Shown here one piece after another: positions 17,700-27,790 of a stretch of 47,439 nt of DNA. Source of the stretch: Burkholderiales bacterium. GTDB taxonomy: Bacteria; Pseudomonadota; Gammaproteobacteria; Burkholderiales; Burkholderiaceae_C. A model generated the notes under the pieces. The model saw only the letters and a list, made by a program, of their open reading frames with translations. It did no database searches and was not told the origin of the DNA. The stretch's first letter is position 1; each line of letters opens with the position of its first letter. The stretch is taken from assembly GCA_030602985.1 (NCBI GenBank), contig JAUVYR010000005.1, positions 1-47,439 of the forward strand. Direction: 5' to 3'. Both the position numbers and the translations under genes were made by a program.

Positions 17700-19772
17700 T
17701 CACCTGAAAGGAGACATGGACGTTGAATTGGGCATAACACGCGGAGTTATAAAAACAAGCAGTTCACGCCGTGTAGTCGCATTTGATCTGGATCTAAATA
17801 AGTTACCTAGCATTGGAATATCAGACAGAACTGGAACACGATCTGAGTCTGAAATTTCCTCTTGAACCTGTATGCCACCAATCACAAGTGTTCCACCATT
17901 TTCCACAAGTACCTGGGTCTGAACGCTTTTAGTCTGAATAGCAGTTTCTCCATTAAATACAATAGGGGAATCGTTACTGACCTCTAATTCCATAATGATA
18001 TCCCCATCAGGAGTAATCTGAGGAGTCACAATTAACTTGAGCGAAGCATCAATGAACTCAATTGTTGAGTTGCCATCAGCATCCCGACGGAGGAAGGGGA
18101 ACTTACGTCCATCTTCTATAGTAGCACGCTGCTGATTAGTCGTAACTACACGTGGACTGGATATTGTCTTTAAACGTCTATCAGACTCATTTGCATCAAT
18201 CTCAAGATTTAGCAGTCGACTGACACTAGGACTAAACAATGAAATAGCAAATGTACTTAATGACAAATCCTCAGACGAGGGAATATTTGTAACGTTTGCA
18301 TTAGCTGTACCGCCTAGCGTACCAAATCCAAACGATGTGTTCAATCGGTTGCCATTATTCCTTGCAATTGTTATTGGATCATTGACTCGAGCGCCAAATC
18401 TAACACCTAAAGCACGCCCGAAAGTATCCTCAGCTTCAACAATCCTAGCTTCAATCAAGACTTGACGTACTGGAATGTCAAGCTGAGCTATCAAATCCCG
18501 AATTTCAGCGAGCTTAGACGCCACATCAGTTACAAATAATTGATTGGTACGAGGCTCTGCAAATACCGAGCCTTGTCGAGTCAATACCCTAACTTCCGAG
18601 TCACCAGTTCCTACCGCTGTAGTCAACTGAGCAGCGACTTCCTCGGCCCTTGCAAAGTTCAGTCTAAAACTCTGCGTACGGACAGGCTCACGAGTTTGAA
18701 TGTTAAGTGCTGCCTCTAATCGTTCGATCTCTCTGTCTGACATCGATCGACGATCATCAATCCAGATCACATTCCCCATCACTCGCTTATCAAGATCTTT
18801 TGCGTCAAGAATCACATCCAGTGCTTGATCCCAGGGTATATCCCTCAACCGCAGAGACATATCCCCTGTAACTCTCTCAGACATGACGATATTGAACTCG
18901 GTAAATTCAGCAATCGTCTGTAAAAGTTGTCTGACTGGGATTTGTTGGAAGGATAAGGTTATTTTCTCACCCGAATATGTTGGAACCGAAGTAAGTCGCG
19001 TTGGATCATTGCGAACTTCTCTGACCTCGAGTACAAACTGATTGTCAGCCTGGATGGCGCTGTGCTGCCAAGTACCTGTAGACTCAATCAATAGCCGAAC
19101 ACGGTCACCCGCTTGGGTCGCAGTGATGGTTCGAACTGGCGTACCAAAGTCTGTCACGTCCAAACGACGACGAAGCCCCTCCGGCAGCGAGGTTTGCATA
19201 AATTCCACAACCAGATCACGTCCTTGCTGCCGAATGTCGACGCCTGTCTGGTTGTTGGCAAGATCGACCACGATACGTCCCGCATTGTCAGACCCACGAC
19301 GGAAGTCGATGTCAGACAGTGGCTGGACTCGGTTGGAGACGTTTTCGGCAAACGTGCTTCCCACAACGCCGCCCCCGACCGGGGCGGCCATTGCAGGTGG
19401 CTGCAGCAGGACCAACAAGGCGTTGCCGTCAATCCGCGTCTCATAGGCCACTGGTTGACTGAGGTTGAGTACGACACGGGTCCGGTCACCCGCCTGCACC
19501 ACGTTGGCAGACCGCAGATTGCCACGATTCAACTCGACGGTGTTGACGCCCGTCGCGTTGACAACGCCTGGGAAATCGAGCGAAATCCGAGCGGGGGATT
19601 GGATCGTGAATCCAGCAGGCAACTGCGTGAGCGGTTCACTGGTCTGGATGCGGATCACATCCGACCCGCCCTGCGTCGCAGCAGTCAGGGACTGAATCGC
19701 GATCTGTGCATGCGCAACACCCGCTAGCAGACAGGTAGACGCCAGCAAGGAAAGCAGTCGAATACGAGACAT
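17700..19772 (-). CDS. pilQ: Type IV pilus secretin PilQ
   Basis: This outer-membrane secretin, about 690 residues, forms the gated channel for pilus extrusion. A signal peptide (MSRIRLLSLLASTCLLAGVAHA) is followed by AMIN-type domains (to about residue 250), N-domains with ITLSFQQIPVRQLLQTIAEF, and the secretin core with VLIEARIVEAEDTFGRALGVRFG and VPVLSDIPMLGNLFR near the end. The ATG at 19772 has AGGGGCG upstream; an ATG at 19814 overlaps the pilP stop as ATGA and is the alternative. Composition is unusual: counted lines in the secretin half (18001-18420) average about 43% GC, against about 61% in the AMIN half. Confidence 0.94.
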   Translation of the reverse strand: MSRIRLLSLLASTCLLAGVAHAQIAIQSLTAATQGGSDVIRIQTSEPLTQLPAGFTIQSPARISLDFPGVVNATGVNTVELNRGNLRSANVVQAGDRTRVVLNLSQPVAYETRIDGNALLVLLQPPAMAAPVGGGVVGSTFAENVSNRVQPLSDIDFRRGSDNAGRIVVDLANNQTGVDIRQQGRDLVVEFMQTSLPEGLRRRLDVTDFGTPVRTITATQAGDRVRLLIESTGTWQHSAIQADNQFVLEVREVRNDPTRLTSVPTYSGEKITLSFQQIPVRQLLQTIAEFTEFNIVMSERVTGDMSLRLRDIPWDQALDVILDAKDLDKRVMGNVIWIDDRRSMSDREIERLEAALNIQTREPVRTQSFRLNFARAEEVAAQLTTAVGTGDSEVRVLTRQGSVFAEPRTNQLFVTDVASKLAEIRDLIAQLDIPVRQVLIEARIVEAEDTFGRALGVRFGARVNDPITIARNNGNRLNTSFGFGTLGGTANANVTNIPSSEDLSLSTFAISLFSPSVSRLLNLEIDANESDRRLKTISSPRVVTTNQQRATIEDGRKFPFLRRDADGNSTIEFIDASLKLIVTPQITPDGDIIMELEVSNDSPIVFNGETAIQTKSVQTQVLVENGGTLVIGGIQVQEEISDSDRVPVLSDIPMLGNLFRSRSNATTRRELLVFITPRVMPNSTSMSPFR

Positions 19773-19810
19773 AAGTCGCCCCTGTTGTTGTATGTTGACA
19801 ATAGTTGAAT

Positions 19811-20359
19811 TCATGGCCCGGCTACCTCTTGCAATTGCAGGGTCGAGGTGCGCTCAATCCATTCACCTGCTGCGTCCTGCACAATTTCTCTCAAGCTGAT
19901 CTGTGTTTCAGTGATGCCGGTCACACGACCGTAGTTCTGTCCGAGGTAATTGCCTGCCCTGACCTGATACAAGAGGTTATCCGATCGAACCAAGGCCACT
20001 CTCTCATTGCCACGCTGGAGAATGCCCACCATCGTGATCACGTCCAGCGGCACAAATTCGAGCGGTTCCTTGCGCCGATTCATCTCGGCAGCAATCAGCG
20101 ACGAGGTGAGTGGCGAGGCCGATTCCGCGCGTAGCAAGACAGTGAGCTTCTCATCGCTGAAGGGCGAAATCGCGCCCATGCCACGGTAGGCTTGAGGGTT
20201 AAAGGGCGTGGGCGCAGACACCGGCTCGACGCGAGGACGAACAGTCGCTCGCTGCTCAGACATCCAGACCGTCAAATCATCCTGTGAGGTCCCTGAACAG
20301 CCAGCCAGAAGCACTGCGGCAGCCGCCAACAACCCCCCGTGTATCCCGTTCGTTTTCAT
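19811..20359 (-). CDS. pilP: PilP, type IV pilus lipoprotein
   Basis: PilP, 182 residues, links the PilN/PilO inner-membrane platform to the PilQ secretin. The N-terminal signal ends in the lipobox LAGC near residue 21. A proline-rich linker (RPRVEPVSAPTPFNP) leads to a small beta domain containing PLEFVPLDVITMVGILQ and RVALVRSDNLLYQVRAGNYLGQNYGRV, the typical PilP core. Its ATG overlaps the pilO stop as ATGA, and its stop overlaps the upstream candidate start of pilQ the same way. Confidence 0.94.
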   Translation of the reverse strand: MKTNGIHGGLLAAAAVLLAGCSGTSQDDLTVWMSEQRATVRPRVEPVSAPTPFNPQAYRGMGAISPFSDEKLTVLLRAESASPLTSSLIAAEMNRRKEPLEFVPLDVITMVGILQRGNERVALVRSDNLLYQVRAGNYLGQNYGRVTGITETQISLREIVQDAAGEWIERTSTLQLQEVAGP

Positions 20360-21027
20360 GGACGCCCCCCTGCTGCTCTCTGCTGGGTGGTTTCGTCTGC
20401 GTCCAGATAACGGAACGTCTTGGCCGTCGCGTTCATGGTCAACGCATCAGGGCGATTCTGCACCGGCTCCAACGAGATGTTGTTGATGGTCACGATACGT
20501 GACAAGTGAGAAATATCCGACACAAACATACCGATGTCGTGATAGCTACCCGTCACCCTGACTGCGATAGGAAGCTCCGCGTAGAAATCACGAATGATCG
20601 TCTGCCCAGGACGGAACAGCTCGAACTGCAGACTGCGTCCAAGCCCCGCCTGGTTGATGTCAGAGAGAAGGGCATCCATCTCAGCGCGACTGGGCAGCTG
20701 TCTTTCGAGCTGAGCCACGTACTGCCGGACTTGTTCCAGCTGGGAGCGGAGCTCGTCCAGATTCACCGCCTGACCCAGCTTGCGTGTGTATTCGGCTCTG
20801 AGCTGGATTTCCTGATTGCGCTCCGTCTCGAGTTGGACACCCATGTCGCTGAGCTTGACATACCAGAGCACGCCAACGACGACAGCAGCCAGCACGACCA
20901 GCAACAGGTTGCGGGGCATCGACGGCCAACGAGAGGGATCGTTGGGATCAAGCCCCTTGAACTGACTGGCCATGTCAGCCTGTAGCCGGGCAAAGTCGAT
21001 GGAATTTTTGGATGATTTTTTCGCCAT
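20356..21027 (-). CDS. pilO: PilO, type IV pilus inner-membrane platform protein
   Basis: This 223-residue bitopic protein has a cytoplasmic N terminus, one membrane helix (NLLLVVLAAVVVGVLWYV, about residues 45-62), a coiled-coil stretch (LETERNQEIQLRAEYTRKLGQ and onward) and a C-terminal ferredoxin-like periplasmic domain including FYAELPIAVRVTGSYHDIGMFV. PilO pairs with PilN. It starts with ATG at 21027, 22 bases after the pilN stop, and overlaps pilP as ATGA. Confidence 0.94.
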   Translation of the reverse strand: MAKKSSKNSIDFARLQADMASQFKGLDPNDPSRWPSMPRNLLLVVLAAVVVGVLWYVKLSDMGVQLETERNQEIQLRAEYTRKLGQAVNLDELRSQLEQVRQYVAQLERQLPSRAEMDALLSDINQAGLGRSLQFELFRPGQTIIRDFYAELPIAVRVTGSYHDIGMFVSDISHLSRIVTINNISLEPVQNRPDALTMNATAKTFRYLDADETTQQRAAGGRP

Positions 21028-21049
21028 GGTACTAGCCTGTCCTTAGCAA

Positions 21050-21646
21050 TCAGAGCCTGGCGTCTGGGGTGGGCGCTGAGGAAGACGGCCCACGGGTCAG
21101 CGTCACACGCATGGAAAAATTGAACACACGCCGCTGGTCCCGCTGAGACAGGGTGACGGTGGCAGAAGTGATTTCAACCAGCTGGGGCTGCGTCAACCAT
21201 TCACTGCGGGTGGACAGGTTGCGCAACAATTCGGAGACCCGCTCCTGCGACTGCGCCACGCCTGTCAAGGTCATGGCCATGTCTTCCTGTCGCAGGGTCC
21301 GCAGATAGACACCTTCGGGCAACTGAGCCACCATCTCGTCGAGCAGATGTACGGGCAGATTGCGATCGGCCTGCAACCCCTCCACGGCGGCCTGGCGCGA
21401 TCGCAGGGCATTCAGCTCCTGCTGCAGGGTATTGATATCCCGGATCTGAGCGTCGAGTTGACGGATTTCAGCTCGAATGAATTCATTGCGCTGCTGCTGC
21501 GCAGATATGCGCATGTCGAAAACGGTGTAGATGGCCGCCGACACGGCCGCGCCAGCCAGAAGCGCAAAGCCCAAATGGACGAAAAACTGCTCTTTCTTTT
21601 TCTTCCGCGCCAGCTCTCGGTGCGGCAGCAGGTTGATGCGTATCAT
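21050..21646 (-). CDS. pilN: PilN, type IV pilus inner-membrane platform protein
   Basis: PilN, 198 residues, opens with the short cytoplasmic motif MIRINLLPHRE, whose INLLP peptide docks into the groove of PilM. A basic stretch (RKKKKE), a single membrane helix (about 25-45), a coiled coil and a periplasmic domain follow. It overlaps the pilM stop as ATGA, consistent with fixed stoichiometry of the PilM-PilN-PilO complex. Confidence 0.94.
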   Translation of the reverse strand: MIRINLLPHRELARKKKKEQFFVHLGFALLAGAAVSAAIYTVFDMRISAQQQRNEFIRAEIRQLDAQIRDINTLQQELNALRSRQAAVEGLQADRNLPVHLLDEMVAQLPEGVYLRTLRQEDMAMTLTGVAQSQERVSELLRNLSTRSEWLTQPQLVEITSATVTLSQRDQRRVFNFSMRVTLTRGPSSSAPTPDARL

Positions 21647-22722
21647 TGGTCAAACCTCCTCATCGCCAGTCCCGTGGCGACCAGATAGGAGGTGCCTTCA
21701 GCGGTGGCTCGGGTGGCTGGCACCTGAGAACTCAAGCCCATGCCGTCGAATGCATTGACAATCTTGCATGGGAAAGACGTCTGGTTCATCACCGCGACAT
21801 CCAGGCCGGGCAAGGCAGCGCACCCACCCGATAGCAGCACATGGTCGACCTTGTTGTGCGGTGTGCTGGTGAAGAAGAACTGCAGGGCACGGCCAATGTC
21901 TTGTCCAATACCATCCATGAAGGGCGCCAGCACCGCCTCCTGATAATCAGCAGGCAGGGATTTCGTCCTTTTCTTGACTTCCGCCTCATCGACAGGGATC
22001 GCGTAATGGCGAGCGATCAGATTGGTGAGTTGCGCGCCGCCAAAATTCTGATCTCGCTCGTAGATCATCTCGTTGTTTCGGATGACTTGCAGCCGAGAGG
22101 TCTGCGAACCCAGTTCAAACAAGGCAATCAACATGTTCTTGCCCCGGTTGGGCAGCGTGTCGATCATGCGGGAGGCAGCCAGTCGGGAAGCGAATGATTC
22201 GACATCCAGCACCACCGAATTCAGGCCCGCAGCCTCGGCAAGCCCCTGTCGGTCCGAGACTTTTTCCTTGCGGGAGGCCGCCAACAGGACCTCGACGTAC
22301 TCAGGCATATTGCTCGCCGGACCGATGACGCAGAAATCAAGGCTTACCTCAGCCAGCGGAAAGGGGATGTACTGGGCCGCCTCACTTTCAACCTGAATCT
22401 CCAGTACATCCTCGCTGAGACCGGCTGGCAGATTGATTTTCTTGGTAATGACTGCAGAACCAGGCAAGGCCATGGCCACGTTCTTGGTCTTGCTGCCCGA
22501 TTTTTTGACCAGACGACGCAAGGCTTCAGCCACTTCGTCGAATTTCTCGACATGGCCTTCGCTGACCCAGCCGCGCTCCAGGGGTTCACTGGCGCAATGT
22601 TGAACCGTCAGTCCGCCATCGCCGTTCCGCTGCAGCTCAACCAGCTTGAGGGAGGTCGAACTGATATCGATGCCCAGAAGCGGTGCGGGTTCTCGTTTGA
22701 AGAGAGAGCCGAGTGAGATCAA
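21643..22722 (-). CDS. pilM: PilM, actin-like type IV pilus assembly ATPase
   Basis: This 359-residue cytoplasmic protein of the FtsA/MreB-like superfamily forms the cytosolic ring that binds the N terminus of PilN. Visible marks are the N-terminal phosphate-binding region LLGIDISSTSLKLVEL, a central FELGSQTSRLQV segment and the LLSGGCAALPGLD adenosine motif near the C terminus. I place the start at the TTG at 22722 (MISLGSLFKRE), with GGGGG five bases ahead, because this matches the usual PilM N terminus. The longer opening to 22827 reads unlike the family and runs through the predicted promoter. Confidence 0.9.
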   Translation of the reverse strand: MISLGSLFKREPAPLLGIDISSTSLKLVELQRNGDGGLTVQHCASEPLERGWVSEGHVEKFDEVAEALRRLVKKSGSKTKNVAMALPGSAVITKKINLPAGLSEDVLEIQVESEAAQYIPFPLAEVSLDFCVIGPASNMPEYVEVLLAASRKEKVSDRQGLAEAAGLNSVVLDVESFASRLAASRMIDTLPNRGKNMLIALFELGSQTSRLQVIRNNEMIYERDQNFGGAQLTNLIARHYAIPVDEAEVKKRTKSLPADYQEAVLAPFMDGIGQDIGRALQFFFTSTPHNKVDHVLLSGGCAALPGLDVAVMNQTSFPCKIVNAFDGMGLSSQVPATRATAEGTSYLVATGLAMRRFDQ

Positions 22723-22806
22723 GTCCACCCCCAATGTGTTATTGAAGCGCCAACGCGCCTCCTCAGTTTCAATCCTATCAGCAAGCCCTGGCAATCGACA
22801 CGTTTT

Positions 22807-22837
22807 GTTACATGGCAGCCTCAGCAAGCGTTGTCAA
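22807..22837 (-). promoter_or_regulatory. Candidate promoter of the pilMNOPQ operon
   Basis: On the minus strand a consensus TTGACA (22837-22832) is followed, after 19 bases, by TGTAAC (22812-22807). The spacer is longer than ideal, so strength is doubtful without an activator. The predicted leader to the TTG start of pilM is about 75 bases. Confidence 0.45.
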
Positions 22838-22942
22838 AAAAAGACGAAATCCTCCGTGACAGCAGTATCCGCGATTTCTTGTGATATTTACAAACTTTCA
22901 CATAAGGTTTCAAAGACAACTGTTTGAAAAGGCATGTTTTTT

Positions 22943-22948
22943 TATAAT
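22943..22948 (+). promoter_or_regulatory. Candidate -10 box of mrcA
   Basis: A perfect TATAAT lies 22 bases before the mrcA ATG within an AT-rich intergenic stretch. No convincing -35 box is present at 16-18 bases, so this may be a -10-driven or activated promoter. The rest of the 248-base pilM-mrcA spacer holds the divergent pilM promoter and nothing else I can recognise. Confidence 0.5.
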
Positions 22949-22970
22949 CTGATGGTTAATACGAGCCTAC

Positions 22971-25364
22971 ATGTCCTCTGAACCTCCCCGAAAAACCTCA
23001 TCCGGCAAGGACGCCCCCCGCCATCGTCAGACCGCCAAGCGCTCCTTGATGGGCCTGTTAGCCCAAATGGGGGTCGCTTTCCTGGGCCTCATCGGCGCGG
23101 GCTTGGCGGCACTGCTGATTGCAGTCGCCATGGCTTACCCCAACCTGCCCGATGTCACCGACCTGGCCGACTACCGACCTAACCTGCCCTTGCGTGTTTA
23201 TGCGGCGGGCGGTGAACTGATTGGCGAATTTGGTCAGGAACGACGCAACCTGACACCTTTTGATGACATCCCACCCGTGATGATCAACGCGGTACTCGCC
23301 ATCGAAGACGCGCGGTTCTTCGAGCACAGCGGTGTCGATTACCGGGGAATGGTTCGCGCGGCGCTTGCGAACCTGCGAGATGCGCGAAGCCAGGGGGCCT
23401 CTACCATCACGATGCAGGTCGCCCGCAATGTCTACCTCTCCAGCGAGAAAAGTTACCTCAGGAAGTTCTATGAGGTGTTGCTCACGTTCAAGCTGGAACG
23501 GCTGCTGACCAAGGAGCAGATTCTTGAAATCTATATGAACCAGATCTTTCTGGGTCATCGCTCGTATGGGTTCGCCGCCGCCGCTCAGACCTACTTCGGG
23601 AAATCTTTGCAGGAACTGAGCATTGCCGAAGCGGCGATGCTTGCTGGGCTACCGAAAGCACCTTCCGCGTTCAATCCGATCGCCAATCCGCGCCGTGCCC
23701 GGGTCCGCCAGCTGCACATCATCGATCGCATGCTTGAAAACGGCTTCATCACGGCCGAACAGGCGGAGGAGGCCCGCAACGAGCCGCTTCGGCTGCGTCG
23801 TCAGACAGCGGAACAGTTCACTCATGCCGAATACCTGGCGGAAATGGTCCGCCAGACCGTTTTTGACATGTACGGCGAGGAGGCCTACACGCGAGGACTG
23901 CACGTCCACACCACCGTCGATGCTCGCGCCCAGCGAGCCGCTTTTCGTGCTGTCAGGCAAGGCGTCATGGATTTCGAACGCCGTCAGTTCTACCGGGGGC
24001 CTGAGCGTTTCATCGATCTGCCTGCAGACCCTGAAGCGCGGGAAACAGCCATCGATAATGCCGTGGCTGCCGCTGGCGACAATCATGGCTTGTTGAGTGC
24101 CGTGGTGCTGGAGGCCAGTAACCGGCGCGTGGTGGTGAGCCGAGGCGAGGGAGATCCCATTGAAATCACGGGGACGGGCCTGGATCCTGTGCGGTCCGGC
24201 CTGGCGGACAATGCCCCTCCCCATCTGCGCATACGGCCCGGTGCAGTGGTCAGGATTGCCAGGGAGGCCAACAATCGCTACTACCTGACCCAGATACCCA
24301 CTGTGGAGGCCGCCTTCGTGGCGGTGGATCCTCGAACGGGTGAAATCCGTGCACTGGTGGGCGGTTTCGATTTCACTCGCAATCAATTCAATCGGGTAAC
24401 CCAGTCGCAGCGCCAGCCGGGCTCCAGCTTCAAGCCTTTCATCTACTCTGCTGCCTTGGAACGGGGTATCACGCCCTCTACGATCGTCAACGATGCGCCT
24501 TTGTTTTTCAGCGCCGCTGTCACGGGTGGCAAACCCTGGGAGCCACGTAATTTCGATGGTCGTTTTGATGGCCCCATGACCGTTCGGACAGCCCTGGCCC
24601 GCTCCAAGAACATGACCTCGATCAACATCCTGAAGGCGGTCGGCCCGAGTAGCGCCCAACAATGGGTCACTCGCTTTGGGTTCGAGGCCGCCAAACACCC
24701 CCCATTCCTCACCATGGCGCTGGGGGCGGGCGCGGTCACACCGCTCCAAATGGCCAGCGCCTATGGCGTCTTTGCCAACGGCGGGTATTACGTGCCCCCC
24801 ATGCTGATCACACGCATCACCGACCATCGAGGCCAGGTCCTGCTGGACATCCCTCCCCGCCTGCCCAATGAGGCCCAACGGGTGATCTCAGAAAGAAATG
24901 CCTTCGTGATGCGCCAGCTCCTCAACGAGATCACGCTGACGGGTACGGCTGCGCGTGCCCAATCCACTTTGCGTCGACCCGATCTTTACGGCAAGACCGG
25001 CACCACCAATGACGCGGTCGACGCCTGGTTCGGTGGGTTCCACCCGACATTGTCGGCCGTGTCATGGATGGGTTACGACACCCCGAGAAATCTCGGCCGT
25101 CAGGCCACGGGCGGTTCATTGGCGTTGCCGATCTGGATCCAGTTCATGGGCGAGATGCTCCAGAACGTGCCTGTTGTCCCACCCTCACCGCCTCACGGTG
25201 TGACATTCGTGGATGGCGAATGGTACTTTGACGAATTCGTCCCTGGCTTGGGCGTGGCATCGCTCGGCATGGCGGATGACGGAGCCGGCAGCTTCGATGC
25301 CGAGGTCGGCACACCGATGGAAGACCGCGAGCGCCGCCGGATCATCAACCTGTTCATGAACTGA
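22971..25364 (+). CDS. mrcA: Penicillin-binding protein 1A (bifunctional transglycosylase/transpeptidase)
   Basis: This 797-residue class A PBP has a cytoplasmic N terminus, one membrane helix (about 32-55), a GT51 glycosyltransferase domain with catalytic Glu112 in [15 protein letters not shown] and the [13 protein letters not shown] motif, an OB-like insert, and a transpeptidase domain. In the transpeptidase domain the active site comprises S485-x-x-K488, S545-K-N547 and K675-T-G677. It polymerises and crosslinks peptidoglycan in the periplasm. It is divergent from pilM, a conserved arrangement. Its 3' end overlaps the cyaY 3' end by 11 bases, convergently. Confidence 0.96.
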   Translation: MSSEPPRKTSSGKDAPRHRQTAKRSLMGLLAQMGVAFLGLIGAGLAALLIAVAMAYPNLPDVTDLADYRPNLPLRVYAAGGELIGEFGQERRNLTPFDDIPPVMINAVLAIEDARFFEHSGVDYRGMVRAALANLRDARSQGASTITMQVARNVYLSSEKSYLRKFYEVLLTFKLERLLTKEQILEIYMNQIFLGHRSYGFAAAAQTYFGKSLQELSIAEAAMLAGLPKAPSAFNPIANPRRARVRQLHIIDRMLENGFITAEQAEEARNEPLRLRRQTAEQFTHAEYLAEMVRQTVFDMYGEEAYTRGLHVHTTVDARAQRAAFRAVRQGVMDFERRQFYRGPERFIDLPADPEARETAIDNAVAAAGDNHGLLSAVVLEASNRRVVVSRGEGDPIEITGTGLDPVRSGLADNAPPHLRIRPGAVVRIAREANNRYYLTQIPTVEAAFVAVDPRTGEIRALVGGFDFTRNQFNRVTQSQRQPGSSFKPFIYSAALERGITPSTIVNDAPLFFSAAVTGGKPWEPRNFDGRFDGPMTVRTALARSKNMTSINILKAVGPSSAQQWVTRFGFEAAKHPPFLTMALGAGAVTPLQMASAYGVFANGGYYVPPMLITRITDHRGQVLLDIPPRLPNEAQRVISERNAFVMRQLLNEITLTGTAARAQSTLRRPDLYGKTGTTNDAVDAWFGGFHPTLSAVSWMGYDTPRNLGRQATGGSLALPIWIQFMGEMLQNVPVVPPSPPHGVTFVDGEWYFDEFVPGLGVASLGMADDGAGSFDAEVGTPMEDRERRRIINLFMN

Positions 25365-25683
25365 AAGTCAGACGTTGCCCGGACTGGGCAGATGCCTCTC
25401 GCGACAGATGCGTGAAAAATTCGCCTGCACCTTTGGTGTCCATCCACTGCTGACCATCGAACCGATAGTGGTAGCCGCCTGAACGCGCCGCCATCCAGAT
25501 TTCGTGCAGCGGCTTTTGCAGGTTGATCACGATCTGGCTGCCATTCCGAAAAACCAGGGTGATCATCCCACCCACACGCTGGTTATCGATGTCGGCATCC
25601 GTCTCGTCGTTGATGCGGTCGCAAGTCAATTCCACGGCCTTCAGGACGGCTTCCGCTCGATCCATGTACTCCAGATCGGTCAT
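25354..25683 (-). CDS. cyaY: CyaY, frataxin-like iron-binding protein
   Basis: This 109-residue frataxin homologue starts [18 protein letters not shown]. Its N-terminal helices are rich in Asp/Glu ([10 protein letters not shown]), giving the acidic ridge used for iron binding. The conserved beta sheet reads [33 protein letters not shown]. CyaY regulates iron supply and IscS activity during Fe-S cluster assembly. The ATG at 25683 gives the family length; the long opening to 25920 is antisense to lptM. It is divergent from lptM with a 12-base gap. Confidence 0.93.
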   Translation of the reverse strand: MTDLEYMDRAEAVLKAVELTCDRINDETDADIDNQRVGGMITLVFRNGSQIVINLQKPLHEIWMAARSGGYHYRFDGQQWMDTKGAGEFFTHLSREASAQSGQRLTFSS

Positions 25684-25695
25684 TACAATGCCCTC

Positions 25696-25887
25696 ATGTT
25701 CAAGAAGCATCAAATTGTAGGCAAGGCCAGCCAGTCCGGTCCTCATCATGCGCGTGTCCGCATCTGCCTCATGGGCTTGGCATGCCTGGCCGGCTTGTTG
25801 TCCCTGACTGCGTGTGGTCAGAAAGGCCCCCTGGTGATGCCTTCTGCCACGACGGATCGCGCGCCACATTCCTCTTCTTCTCGATAA
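25696..25887 (+). CDS. lptM: LptM (YifL)-type small lipoprotein
   Basis: This short lipoprotein (63 residues from the first ATG) has a hydrophobic signal ending in LTAC, followed directly by GQKGPLVMP, the hallmark GxKGPL motif after the lipidated cysteine in the LptM/YifL family. LptM assists maturation of the LptDE LPS translocon at the outer membrane. An internal ATG at 25771 is an alternative start, leaving a short signal. It lies between cyaY (divergent) and lysA (8 bases downstream), as expected for the cyaY/lptM neighbourhood. Confidence 0.85.
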   Translation: MFKKHQIVGKASQSGPHHARVRICLMGLACLAGLLSLTACGQKGPLVMPSATTDRAPHSSSSR

Positions 25888-25895
25888 TCGACTGC

Positions 25896-27221
25896 ATGAC
25901 CGCCCTACCCGCCCACCCACCAGCCTTGCCAGGCCATCCGCACCTTCACTATGAAGCCGGTGAGTTGTGGCTGGAGCGTGTGCCGGTCCATCGTTTGACG
26001 GAACGCTTCGGCACCCCGCTGTTTGCCTACTCCAGGGCGTCCATGCTGGCGGCCCTGTCGGCTTACCAGCAAGCCTTTGAGGGTCGTGAAGCCTTGATCT
26101 GTTATGCCATGAAGGCCAATTCCAGCCTGGCCATCCTGCAAACCTTTGTTGAGGCGGGGTGTGGGCTCGATATCGTTTCCGGCGGCGAGCTGGAAAGAGC
26201 CCTCCGTGTGGGTGTGGATCCCGCCAAGATCATCTTTTCCGGTGTCGGCAAGACGCGAGCAGAAATGCGGCAGGCGCTGCTGGCAGGCATCGGTTGCTTC
26301 AATGTGGAAAGCGTGGCAGAACTTGATACCCTGCATGCGGTGGCCACTGAGCTGGGGCAGGTGGCCCCGATCAGTCTGCGCGTGAATCCGGATGTGGACG
26401 CCAAAACCCACCCCTACATCTCCACCGGACTCAAGGGCAACAAATTCGGTATTGCCCATACGGAGGCATTGGACGTGTATCGCCATGCGGCCCAGCTTTC
26501 CGGTCTGAAGATCCACGGAATCGACTGCCATATCGGCTCACAGATCACCGAAATCCCGCCTTTTCTCGATGCCATGGACCGGATTCTGGATCTGGTGGAT
26601 CTGCTGGAGTCCGATGGCATGCACCTGGCCCATATCGATTTCGGTGGTGGTCTTGGTATTGACTACCAGGGCGATGTCCCGCCCGCTGCCAACATCCTCT
26701 GGTCTGCTTTGCTCAATCGACTCGATGCCCGTGGTCATGGCAACAAACGGATCCTGATTGAGCCGGGTCGGTCCCTGGTGGGCAATGCCGGCATCTGCCT
26801 GACCGAAGTGCTGTTTGAGAAATCCGGCGATACCAAGAATTTCCTGATCGTCGATGCAGCCATGAACGACTTGCCGCGGCCTGCGATGTACGAAGCCTAT
26901 CACGCGATCGTGCCAACCCTCCTCCGCGAGGATGCCACGCGCATCTACGACGTGGTCGGGCCGGTTTGTGAAAGCGGGGACTGGCTGGGTCGTGATCGTG
27001 CGCTGGCTGTTCGGCCGGGTGAGCAGCTGGCTGTCTGTTCTGCCGGGGCCTATTGCATGAGCATGGCCAGTCAGTACAACACCCGAGGACGCGCCGCCGA
27101 GGTGTTGGTATATGGTGAAAATGTGCAACTCATCCGCGAGCGGGAAACACCCAGCGACGTGATGCGCGGTGAACGCTTATGGAGCCCGGTGACGACGCCA
27201 GGCACTCCATCCGCGCCATAA
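25896..27221 (+). CDS. lysA: Diaminopimelate decarboxylase
   Basis: LysA makes L-lysine from meso-diaminopimelate with PLP. The 441-residue protein has the PLP lysine in [11 protein letters not shown] (Lys73), the phosphate-binding [12 protein letters not shown] segment, [11 protein letters not shown], and the catalytic-site [11 protein letters not shown] near the C terminus. The ATG at 25896 lies 8 bases after the lptM stop; the upstream opening to 25782 is out-of-frame shadow of lptM. Its last 45 bases overlap the 3' end of msrQ on the opposite strand. Confidence 0.95.
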   Translation: MTALPAHPPALPGHPHLHYEAGELWLERVPVHRLTERFGTPLFAYSRASMLAALSAYQQAFEGREALICYAMKANSSLAILQTFVEAGCGLDIVSGGELERALRVGVDPAKIIFSGVGKTRAEMRQALLAGIGCFNVESVAELDTLHAVATELGQVAPISLRVNPDVDAKTHPYISTGLKGNKFGIAHTEALDVYRHAAQLSGLKIHGIDCHIGSQITEIPPFLDAMDRILDLVDLLESDGMHLAHIDFGGGLGIDYQGDVPPAANILWSALLNRLDARGHGNKRILIEPGRSLVGNAGICLTEVLFEKSGDTKNFLIVDAAMNDLPRPAMYEAYHAIVPTLLREDATRIYDVVGPVCESGDWLGRDRALAVRPGEQLAVCSAGAYCMSMASQYNTRGRAAEVLVYGENVQLIRERETPSDVMRGERLWSPVTTPGTPSAP

Positions 27222-27785
27222 CCACAGCACAGACAGAACCGCTGTAAAGAGCCACACGTCTCCATAGTCATTCTTGCCGCTGCGCATCCAGAAGAAATGC
27301 AGCAAGGCCAGAAGACCGACGACATGCACGCTCAGATGCAGTCGTTTCCAGCGATGGGCGCCCATGGCTTTGATGGCGGCACCAAATGACGTCAAGGCCA
27401 TAGGGATGAGGAGGAAGAAAGTCAACATCCCCACCAAGATGAACGGACGTTGAACGATATCGGCTTTGATCATGGGCACATCCCAGCCCATATCGAACCA
27501 GGCATACACCACCAGGTGCTGCATGGCGTAGGCAAAAGTCCACAATCCCAAACCACGGCGCAGCAAGGCCCATTCGGCCCGACCGGTCCACTGGCGAAGC
27601 GGCGTGATGGCCAGAGTCAGGCAAAGCATGATCAATGCCCATTCACCCAACCCCCTGAGCAAAGCTTCGGCCGGGTTGGCGCCCAGGCGATCGGTCAGCG
27701 CGGCGCCCCACAACCAGACGGCCGGTCCCCCTGCAGACAGCAGGATGAATCTCTTGAGCGGATGGACGCGACCTTTCACACCCAA
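27177..27785 (-). CDS. msrQ: MsrQ, haem-binding membrane subunit of the MsrPQ methionine sulfoxide reductase
   Basis: This 202-residue membrane protein of the ferric-reductase-like YedZ family has about six helices. Candidate haem histidines are in AMQHLVVYAWF and in RLHLSVHVVGLLALLHFFW. MsrQ passes electrons from the quinone pool or flavin reductase to MsrP. The start is a TTG at 27785, five bases after the msrP stop; a GTG at 27779 is equally possible. The 3' end overlaps lysA by 45 bases on opposite strands. Confidence 0.9.
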   Translation of the reverse strand: MGVKGRVHPLKRFILLSAGGPAVWLWGAALTDRLGANPAEALLRGLGEWALIMLCLTLAITPLRQWTGRAEWALLRRGLGLWTFAYAMQHLVVYAWFDMGWDVPMIKADIVQRPFILVGMLTFFLLIPMALTSFGAAIKAMGAHRWKRLHLSVHVVGLLALLHFFWMRSGKNDYGDVWLFTAVLSVLWLWRGWSAWRRHRAP

Positions 27786-27790
27786 CTACA

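Noticed and set aside
23649-24878. 409-codon open frame antisense to mrcA
   Set aside because: mrcA has all PBP1A motifs across this region. The antisense product shows no family features and no start signals.
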